64,000 nucleotides of DNA, taken from Mercenaria mercenaria (lineage: Eukaryota; Mollusca; Bivalvia; Venerida; Veneridae). Shown piece after piece: positions 54,483 to 64,000 of the stretch. The position numbers were made by a program, and so were the translations under genes. The stretch is from the NCBI RefSeq assembly GCF_021730395.1, contig NC_069373.1, positions 46,590,501-46,654,500 of the forward strand, written 5' to 3'. How positions within the stretch are numbered: position 1 is the stretch's first letter; each line of letters opens with the position of its first letter. The notes under the pieces are model-generated. The model saw nothing but the letters and a program-made list of their open reading frames with translations, searched no databases and had not been told where the DNA came from.

Positions 54483-57289
54483 TTCTGTGGTGTTTCCACC
54501 ATGTTTATCATAAATGATTTGCATAGAAATAAGAAATACAGAGAATCTAGTTACGAATTGACAGTGGCATATATTAGGCCAAGAAAATGTGTATTTTATT
54601 GAAATAATGTAGCAGTATGCACAGATTTATTTAATTAAATTTATAGCACGCTTTGTTACTTTTTGTTATTTATCTGTGTTTTAAAACTGTTCTGAAAAGA
54701 TATTAACTGAATAGCTTACGTTAGCAGATAAAGTTGTAAAAACATACTTCAGGAAGGGCCTAAGTTTTCCATCTGTCATCTTGTAGTATCTGTATTTCAT
54801 GAAGTTTTTGTTGCGGTGGGACGTCACTTGGTTGTGTTGGGTCTTTATACTAAACATAAAGAAGCGTAATGTAAGTTTGTCAACTACGGAATGTTCTTTA
54901 TGTTACCAACGAAGGTGTGCTTCGGCAGTATCTTTGAACAAAACAAGACAACGGTCCGAAAGGAATAGCATGTTCGAACATTTCCATTCACTATATAATT
55001 TTTATCGAAAGCAAAGAAGGTTTATTTTCATATAATCAACAGTGGCGTTACAATATCAAGGACTGTCCTTTCCGCGAGATTGCGCGCGCAATTAGACATC
55101 ATTTACATAAAATGGCATCATTGGGAAAAAAAATTCTGACGATACTGTTCAAAATTGAATCGACATAGCCACAACTATATGATTGTTCACTGATTTAACA
55201 TGATTTGAAATAAAAATCAGGAACTCTTATTTTTATTGGAAGGCGAATAACAATTGAACGTAGACAGGTCATTTTGGCTGTTCTATTTAAATGTTTAAAA
55301 GATTGATGTTCTGACATATAATTTGATTTTCTGATAGTCATAGCAAGCAATCCGCTTACTTTTAAGCAAGCTGTTGTACAAAATGTAAATGTAAGAATTG
55401 AATGCTATTTTTACGTAGAGCATTAGGCCTTCTTGCAAATCATTCAATAATCGCTAGGCATTGGCTTTGTAGAGCCCTTGGTAGAACCACCGACCGTCCG
55501 TAAGCCAGCTGCAAAGCGACCACGGAGTTGAGATACATTGGACGTGGGCTAATAGCATGAAGGAATTTGAAAGTAATGAAAATTGTTCGTGTGTAGAAAA
55601 CAGTTAACTTAATGTCATGTTTTAAAAAAAAAGGTTGAAGTTACTTATGATTTTAAGAGAGAACACACCTTTTAAAACACAAAAAACTTCATGTTACAGC
55701 AAACGACAAATCATTAACGACTGTACATATGTAAATGGAGTTCAATTTAACTACCTATGATCATTAAACATGTAAATATGATTTGTGACGCTACAGACCG
55801 GGTTAATGTATGGTAATATATGACAGACAGTCAGAACGCGTCTCTCCAAAAGCCATGTTTCAGGGCTTGCATTCTGCAATTTTTGCTGGGCTGACGAGTT
55901 TTGCTGACTAGACAAAGCATTATGACAGCTTTTGGCGGTGTACCAGTTCTGGTTCATATATATTTTGCAGTGTATATGACAAATTTATTTTGAAATTTGT
56001 GAACGTCTTACGCTGTTCTCTAGGCTGTTGTTTCTGAGCATAACATTCCTACAAATAGATAGAGAATTGACAGTTCAATGTGCCGGTCGAAATGCGGAAG
56101 TATTTTTCACTCCTCACGTAGCTTTGGACGAAGGGATGAAAGTAAACTGGAACATGTTGAAGACGTTTTTAATGTTGAAAACAAAATTCTACCAAACGCT
56201 GCGTGGGTCTTTCATAGATATGAAAAACCATGTCTTTGGGACTATATTAGGTGTGTTTTCGTTCCTTCCAATTTCAGTATTTACATTTGCCTTAGGAAAC
56301 ATGTATATTTGCCATGGGAAAAAATGTACATTTGCTAATTGAAATATGTACGTTTCCCAAGGCAAATTTACATTTTTCCCATGGCAAACGTTTGCCATGG
56401 GCAAAAATGTACATTTGCCATTGGAAAATTTAAAATGTCCCATTTCCATAGAAAAACACTGTTACCCGGCATGACATATGTATTGTCTTATAGAGCAAAA
56501 TGTAAAAGTTACTTATGTTAGGTCCATGTCTCTTATCTACTGTTTGATCCACAAAATCCGGACTTTTCGTCAGTTGCGAGCTACTTAAATATGTTATATA
56601 TCATAATTAAGGTTTCCAGGGATGGCTGTGGGATCTTTCAAATTTTCAATGGAAATTCTTTAGCAAAAATTGTAAAATTTAATTTCCATTTTCATAATTT
56701 TACAAAATGTTTTTATGGAAATAAAATATGCGTCTTTGCAATCATTTTAAGGTGACCTTTAATACTTTATGAAATTGATTACAATTATTGTCATAGTATG
56801 CTAAGATTGAGAATATTGTCACAGTTTGCCAAGATTGTGATTAAAGACATTGCAGAGTTAGCGAATGTCAATATTGCGATTATTGTAAAAATCGTATGCT
56901 ATGATTTTGAATATTGGCAGTTATTGCTGTGGTGCATGTTGCACAGGATATGCACAAAAACATCGTCTCATGCTGTTAGCATAGTTTAAAATCATTGAAG
57001 TTCCATCGGCATGACAACGAACGAATCATCCCCCTCTTACAATTTAACAAGATATTTTCAGCAACTAATGTGCTAATATTGCACAGCTTTTGTATTACTT
57101 ATGCATCTACCCAGAGAAAGTTAAATATAGAATTGTGTAGTATGTCTTTATTTTATATTAATTCAGTGTAGCAATAAGCTTGGCCTCCTACAAAATGTGG
57201 GTATTTCCTACGTGGAAACAGCAATGCGATGGGGTTTAAGAACTGTAACATTCTTCAAAATAACAAACAAATATTTCATCTTTCATAAT
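54483..57289. other. Intergenic stretch with repeat fragments
   Basis: About 55445-55540 is a fragment of the second SINE family (CTTGGTAGAACCACCG, CGTAAGCCAGCTG). About 56296-56430 holds five direct and inverted copies of a TTTGCCATGGG / ATGTACATTTGC module. Small open frames here (for example 54799-55035 and 56028-56342) show no family features and are probably chance. Confidence 0.4.
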
Positions 57290-60200
57290 TTATTGATCCG
57301 TCTCTTTAAAACAGATACTTTTACAATTAAAGTCTTCAACTAGAGTTGAAAACGGTAAAATGTGTAAAATGATTTTTGTATGTACATCTAAGATTACACA
57401 TTTGTATCACACACAAAAAAAGAAAAAAAAATGGCGCTACTTTACACTTAAAAAGTCAATACTAGACCAGCAACAGTTAATAAATGTAGACACAGTATAA
57501 ATGATAACTACTGCAATAACACATCAACAACAACACCACGTAGGACATACAGCTCATTGGGTTACACAATATACATCAATATGTAATTAAAACTGCATAT
57601 GTAATGATTTCAAATAAAACTTAAAACACTCGGCCAGTAATAACTGTTCTACATACATATCCATGCTGTGTTATGGAGTTCTTAGTACACCTGTACAACG
57701 GGAAATTCCCATCCCATTTGGTATTCTATTTCGGAACTTTCCAGCTGGAACCTAAAGCCATGTGCTCAACATAGCTAAATTACACTCTGATCAATGCTAA
57801 AATAGCACGAGAAAAATATGATATCGAACAGAAATTACCAACTGTTGTTACATTTCTCATCTTAAATTGTGTTTAGGAATACCTTTCATTTCTCGTCTTT
57901 GTGTCCTTTCTTATAGTTTTAGAACTGTTAAAATCTGCAAGGTGTAGTTTCTAATGTAGAAACTTTACACTTTAAAGCAAATATAAGAACAAATCTGCAG
58001 AACTATTTGAGCCACACCATGAGAAAACCAACATAGTGGCTTTGTGACCAGCATGGATCCAGACCAGCCTGCGCATCTGCGCAGTCTGGTCAGGATCCAT
58101 GCTGTTCGCTAACAGTTTCTCTAATTTCAATAGGCTTTGAAAGTGAACAGCATGGATACTGACCAGACTGTGCAGATGTGCAGGCTGGTCTGGATCCATG
58201 CTGGTCGCAAATGCGCAATGTTGGTTTTCTCATGGTGCGGCTCATTTCAGTTTTCAAGCTAATTTCAATCTGACTAATGTTACACTAACAATGCTTTGTT
58301 TCATGAACAGCTCAAGCTTTAGAGATGTAAATATATCAAGATAAAAATGTACACATGCCCAATATCCTGGCAAGTCAAGGTGACCCAATAAGCTGTATAC
58401 CTTACAAGGTGATTCACAAATAAATATATACAATTGATTGCACATAGTTTTTTTGTTTTGTACACAATTTATATTAAATATTAGTGAGACATATATTTAC
58501 ACAGAAATATACAATGTACATGGAATTTGGTCCTAATTGGTGTTAGTAATGTAAATTGTGTTGTGGTGAGGATGAGTTGATGTCTACATGACGGAAAAGT
58601 GACAGTGAAAAACAATCTGGCTTTGTTCAGAAACCATTTGGCAGTCTATGTTAACATTGTCAAAAACTTCACTGCAACAGTGGCAAATTCAAACAGAAAT
58701 TTATCACTTAGTGACCAACAACAATATGCTGTTAAATAATACAATGGAAAAAGTACTGGGCTATTGTTACAAAAAAATATGCCATTACAAACACAATTAT
58801 TACATTTCCTTACATTAAGTATTTTATAACACACTTCTACAGAAAGAGAATAAATGCAAAATGTGAACCAATTTTTTTAACAAACTTACACAGAATAGTT
58901 CTTTTTGATGCATAATTACTCGAGTTCCTCTTTTCGTTCATATATACCTTTCTTTTAATGTATATGCAAATGAACCAATCTGTTTCCATTTTTTCCATGA
59001 TTGTAAATTTCACATTTCTTGCAATTTTAATATAATTGTATGGATGTTAGGAAAAACACTAGAGTTGTATCAAAATGAACTGCCTACATTCTAGTAAACA
59101 AACCATCTGTACATGTTTATTTTTCTCCAGCACAATGAACCAGTTGTTAGAAATATTGTATAATTGTTGAAAAAAATATATATAAGAAAAAAGTATGTAG
59201 TATCCAATATATTGTAAAAATTGTGCATTTGATATGGTGGCTGAAGATACATGTATATTCTATTCTTAAGTAGATTACATAATTGCTCATATCAGAAATA
59301 CATCAGTGACGTTGCTTGTGTGTTGTTACGCTATCATATAACTGGACACAATATTCAGGATTTCTTTACACATTTGATATAATGCATATACAACATTACA
59401 AATACAATAAGAACAGGATTTGCAAAAAAAAATGTCCAGCATTTTGGCACAAATCTTAAAATTATCTAGGATAATTAGACAGATATATATTAATGTTACA
59501 TGTGTTAAATAGGCATTGATTTATATGCACAGTTTCAAGTTAAATACAGATTGTTCTCTCAGATCTTACATTAGAATATTTGGAAAAGATTTTTTTCTGT
59601 AGAACAATTAAAAATTCCAATCATCAGTAAGACAACAGGGTCTAGTCGTCTGCTGCAAAGTTCTACTTTAATCAGATTTTGATTATTATAAGCGCATGCA
59701 CAGTGTGATCAATGAGGTAACACTTGTGCATATGAGCACACTACTTCTTATACAATGCCTCCTATGGCATAAATATGAACTGTTACCCAAACTGTACTCT
59801 TGTACTGTGTAATTCAATCTTGTTTCCAGTAGAAACAGCACAACATAAATATTATCAAACTGATCAGTTTTGGAATTGTAATTGTAATTTTGACTTTTAT
59901 AATTATGTCTGAGGGATGTTTTGTCACATATAAATAATGACCTTCTTCAAAGTAGTGGACAATTGACAATTTCTGTGTAGTTTATTATTATCATCTGTTA
60001 TTTCAGCATTCTTCTGTCATAAATGAAACTCATACACCCAATGGTTTCCCTGACAACAGGAGAATGCAGAAATCACGAACAGAGAAAACATCATCAAACT
60101 GTAATTACCGACTGTCATTAAAGGCCTACTAACTTTACACATGCATTTTAAATCCAATGACTGTCACCAGATATTAATTCTCTGGGCATCACTATTAATT

Positions 60201-60707
60201 GTTAACTCCAATTATTAATTTTAACACGTAAGTTATTTCAACAGAATAATTACACTGTTTTATGTTAGCCATTATATTCCAATATGCAGATTCTGGTCTT
60301 TGAAACCGAGTTCCCATGTGTCTCCCTGAAAAACATGCCATCTCTGATGTTACCCATCGATTCTTCACGTGCAGGCGGCCACAATGTCGCAGATAAATAC
60401 TTGTATGTTTGTATAAAGAGCAAACATCCACAATGCCATAGATAAATACATGAATGTTTGTAACAAACAGCTTAGTACTTGCATTTTGCACACTATATTT
60501 GACCCTAATGTGTCATTTTTATATACCAACTTCAGAATCTAAACACGACCCTACTTCTATGTGCATATTAATCTACATACGACCTCCCCTCAGTATTCAG
60601 AATTTAAACATTACTTCAACTCAGTGTTCAGAATCTAAACACCTCAGCTCAGTGTTCAGAATCTAAATACGACATCAGTTCTATGCATTCTGTATAATCC
60701 GTTCAGT
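57290..60707 (-). other. Possible long 3' untranslated region of the minus-strand gene at 60708
   Basis: AT-rich, without long ORFs and with few repeats, it directly follows the stop codon at 60708. A reverse AATAAA (TTTATT at 57289-57294) could be its end, making about 3.4 kb. Short imperfect repeats occur at 60380-60460 (ATAGATAAATACATGAATG type) and 60590-60670 (CAGTGTTCAGAATCTAAA, three times). This is inference from position and composition. Confidence 0.35.
58008..58244. mobile_element. Palindromic MITE copy 3
   Basis: TGAGCCACACCATGAGAAAA is mirrored by TTTTCTCATGGTGCGGCTCA; the inner arms are AGCATGGATCCAGACCAGCC and mirror. It is the most symmetrical of the three copies. Confidence 0.85.
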
Positions 60708-61619
60708 TCAGACCTCGGTACCCTCTGGCACTGGTCGTTTCAGATTAGATGAGCTGGGTTTGCTACGAGCAGGTCCAGGCATTGCCAGTTTTGATGTTGT
60801 GGCCATGGTTGGTGCCGTGAGTGCGAGCCCCTTCATCAGACTTGACTGACTACTCTGGCTGCCAAACGATATCTCGGTACTGTTGGCACTTCCTGTACTA
60901 CCAGAATGCTGTAATACAGTAAGATATACATGTAATCAAAAGTCTAATTTTCAACAATATTTAAAAAGAACTCTTATTATTACAGATAAAGTGTTCTCTA
61001 AGGTGCAAAATAAACTTTTATTATTATTATTATACCAGTTTTATATAGCGCCCTTTTCATGATCAATTTCATGTTCAAAGGCGCTTTACATAGTTCAAAA
61101 AATTGTTTTTGTATCTGTTTACCATATTAACATGAAGGGTAATTAATCAAGAAAATCATTTCTATTGCTCAGACTGTAAAAATAATGCTCGCAATTATTT
61201 CTAATTTACTGGCGAATCATTATAATATTTGTTCAGCACAAACTTTTGTGGATTCTACGGTTAACTTTGCAACTAGAGTAGATCATGACCTACACTGTTC
61301 GCCATTCAGTCAGTATCTTTTTGGTAAGCACCTCTTTTAACAGTTAATAATTCTGTCCAAATTGAAAGATGGACATGTTTGTTATAGAAATTTAGCAGGT
61401 TAAGTGAATCAACAAAATTAAATCTCAACAAGAAAAAATCACATTAATGTTCAAAATTTGTATGTTCCCTTGAAAGAGCCATTTCACCAAAACTACAAAT
61501 TTCTGTGACAAAGAAATAAAATGAATTGACAGTATGAAGCTAGAACTAAGTATTTCAAAGTAAACTTACAACGCCACTGTCAAGTGAACCACCACTGCTA
61601 CCTCGACGCATTGCCTGAG
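60708..61619 (-). CDS. Last two coding exons of an unidentified gene, C-terminus TEV
   Basis: Minus-strand exons 61619-61570 and 60908-60708 have good borders (TTTCAG acceptor, GTAAGT donor, TTACAG acceptor) and join in frame for 83 full codons. The peptide is Ser/Gly/Thr-rich and likely disordered: QAMRRGSSGGSLDSGV, then HSGSTGSANSTEISFGSQ, a hydrophobic LMKGLALTAPT patch, a basic Ser/Pro stretch, and the end KRPVPEGTEV. RRGSS is a possible basophilic kinase site. The last residues T-E-V fit a class I PDZ ligand. I do not recognise the protein; a cytoskeletal or scaffold protein is a guess. Upstream exons must lie beyond the window or in 61.6-64 kb unseen. Confidence 0.65.
61033..61095 (+). 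repeat. Short dispersed repeat, intron
   Basis: TTTTATATAGCGCCCTTTTC ending in CAAAGGCGCTTTACA is the better-preserved form of the copy at 23405 and of the reversed one near 29812-29862. Confidence 0.5.
61260..61400. repeat. Short inverted-repeat element fragment
   Basis: ATCATGACCTACACTGTTCG, GGTAAGCACCTCTTTTA, and TGTCCAAATTGAAAGATGG match the element at 43255. The left half is missing. Confidence 0.55.
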
Positions 61620-64000
61620 CTGAAATACCAAAAACAACAAAACATAAACAAAGGAAAACACTCAATAATCTAAGACAATTTTAAACACTCTGGACATATG
61701 CTGAAAATATCTTTAGTTTAGTCATGACATCATATTTTCATGAAACTGACCACTGATATTTCATAAAAAAAAAATAATTTTTAATTTAATTCTTTTTAAC
61801 CAATGCTGTATGGTAATTGCGTATACAGAATATAAGACCAGTTTAAATCTTTCCGTCACTTTAACATGTTTAGTTTCTTCCTTTTTAACTGGAAAATATT
61901 GAATAATTATTGACAATTTTCTGTCGTATTTAAAAGCTGACTTAAAGGTATTTCCATAATTTCAACCAACTTCTTAAACACTCCATTTATCTTTTAAATG
62001 AATTTGCATTCAAAATGTGGCCCTAATATGAACAGTGCCTTCAATTTACATTGTACCATAATTGCAGCTTTTATTTATAATAATTTTGCCAATGAAGTAA
62101 CATGACTTTAACTTTTTTTACAACTTAAATCTCTTGTTTCTGACTGTTTTTTATTCTGTTCTTTTTTCAAAGCCCTGAAGTCTTGTTGTTAAATAACACT
62201 GACCAAAAATATCAGGTTTCGATCGTATGAGATAAGAAAATAAACCAGAATCTTCACCATTTTGGGGTTGCTCTGTGTATAATATGGTCAAATAAATCAA
62301 AGCAATTCAAAGGAAAAATTAACAGCAACAAAATCTTTGAACAAAATAATTTAAAAAAGCCTTCAAAATTGTAACAAAAATGCCAGATATCATCTTCCTT
62401 TTAGTGAATAATGGCACAGCAGATTCAAATTTTGACCTTAAAATTGGCAGTTAATAGTACTTTTAAGGTCTGTAACCTATATTATAATGTAAGATGATAG
62501 ACAAAAATAGTTTTATCAAACTAAAATTTTATGAACAAATATTGAAATATAGACTGTATCATGTGATACTTCATTTACCTATAAAACTTTACTTATCATC
62601 ACTAAAGTGTGTGCGTAATACTATGAGGTTGGGTTTTTATGTGTAATACCATCGTGTAAAAATAAAGACTAAATCTAGGGACACCGCTAAAGGTTTTTTT
62701 GCCACAGTGTTTGGATTGAAAATATAAACAGAACAGAAATGACAACACCAAAGTCGGGATAACTATAAAATAAATGTATACTTCACAACAGTTTTAAACG
62801 TTCACTGAAATAAGTCATAGATAAATAACATCAGCTAACAATACTAACTGGTTGTACTGGTAGATTAAGAGATTTACACAGAAAATAAACCACAAAGACT
62901 TTTCATCACCCAAGCATGAAAACTATCATACTTTAACAACCTTTAGCCTGCTGGGGCAAGCGGTTTTGCCCTTGCGACCAGTGCAGACCAAGATCATGGT
63001 CTGCACTGTTCGCTTTTCAGTCAGTAAATTTTCAGAGAACACACCCCTTCAAATAGTAAATGGAACTGCCCAAAATGAATGATGGACCAGTCTATTTTAG
63101 AATTTTAGCAGGGTAAAGGTTAATCTTTGTTCTGAATCCTCATTGTGAAACAATGTTTATGTTTAGCTTCGAGTCCATTGTTGATGTATTAACATGTTTG
63201 CTCAGAAAAATGATGAAAAGTTTTAGAGGTCATATTTTCCTCTTGAAAATGACATCAATTCAATCATGTTTGGAAGAAATTATTTTATTTTATCTTAACT
63301 TAAAATAGTTGGGAAGGGAATATAATCATTGCATATTCCAGTGTTTTTTTTTCCTTATCAGACATTACAGAAATAATCACAAGAAGTTACCTCCCTTACA
63401 TCATAGAAACCAGTTTTGCATAACGAAAAGTAATGAAAAGAAAACTTGTAACACATCAAAATCTGCACTTAGGATCTTCCAAGTTTCCAACAGGTAAAAG
63501 TCTGACAATTTATATTAACCAAATATTGACTTTTCTTCAGAACTTTTATCCGTAAAGACTGAACCAACTCAATGTCACCTCCCACTGTTTTAACATAGCA
63601 ATATCGAAGTTCCACTATACTTTAATGACTCAACTGAAAATATATTATTCTTTAAAGTAAAAAAAAAAAGTTTCTTGTATATTATACAGCATGCAATGTT
63701 TTTTAAATTAGTTCGGTATTTAAGTATAAGCAGAAAACCGGAAACACCTTTTCAGCAGACAATATTGTATATTTTTGCCAACAAAAAATCTCCTTTTTTA
63801 AAAGCAATTTCACAGTATATGTACACTGTACTAAGCAGAAAGACACCCTTTTACCCAAAATGCAGACAACTCTGTGATCTGAGACTTATCCATCTAAACA
63901 ATACCGGTACAGTCTTGAAAAAATTCTGATACCCAGAAAGTTCTGTGATGCATTTTCACCAAATAAAACTCTAGAATAGTTTCTATATATCTATTGCACT
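61620..64000. other. Intron or upstream sequence of the minus-strand gene
   Basis: No further exon with good borders was found. Apart from the element at 62945 it is AT-rich and featureless; a GTTACCTCCCTTAC run near 63388 is a common clam repeat word. Confidence 0.4.
62945..63120. repeat. Short inverted-repeat element, full copy
   Basis: CCTGCTGGGGCAAGCGGTTT opens it. GCCCTTGCGACCAGTGCAGA and GACCAAGATCATGGTCTGCA form the central palindrome. TTTTAGCAGGGTAAAGG closes it, pairing loosely with the start. Best copy of the family also seen at 26560, 43255 and 61260. Confidence 0.6.

Noticed and set aside
56028-56342. 104-codon frame MFLSITFLQ...
   Set aside because: It runs into the TTTGCCATGGG repeat cluster and shows no domain, splice or family signal.

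Overview
The window reads as nuclear DNA of a marine bivalve, most likely a venerid-type clam. Genes are split by long AT-rich introns with GT-AG borders. There is a lineage-type Toll-like receptor on one exon and a RING-less B-box (TRIM-like) gene. The space between is packed with short tandem-repeat elements, tRNA-headed SINEs and small inverted-repeat transposons of the kind common in clams. The species call is inference; no ribosomal or mitochondrial marker is present.

Layout. 1-1503 is the right part of a tandem-repeat mobile element. 1695-11663 (+) holds the last twelve exons of the cohesin ATPase gene SMC1A, with several transposable elements in its introns. 13.5-15.1 kb is repeat. 15335-19121 (-) is a B-box/coiled-coil/propeller gene that looks broken: a 1.4-kb mobile element sits in its coding sequence and a stop lies inside B-box 1. 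From 20.2 to 52.7 kb lies a family of four five-exon short-chain dehydrogenase/reductase (SDR) genes with identical exon phases: SDR-a (-), SDR-b, SDR-c and SDR-d (all +), plus a decayed fragment of a fifth last exon near 20.0 kb. A 900-residue Toll-like receptor (37195-39897, +) lies between SDR-b and SDR-c. 57.3-60.7 kb may be a long 3' untranslated region of a gene on the minus strand whose last two coding exons are at 60708-61619; the rest of the window is its intron or upstream sequence.

How things fit. SDR-a and SDR-b are head to head and share promoter sequence, so they came from an inverted duplication; SDR-c is a close relative and SDR-d is more distant. SDR-a has lost the catalytic tyrosine. 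Intron 2 of SDR-b carries a tandem array of about nine copies of its own exon-2/splice-donor junction, into which an 0.8-kb palindromic element has inserted. Five mobile elements with different tandem-repeat cores end with the same kind of short hairpin followed by TCTTG or CTTG, all in the same orientation. I saw no convincing retroviral, CRISPR or rRNA sequence.
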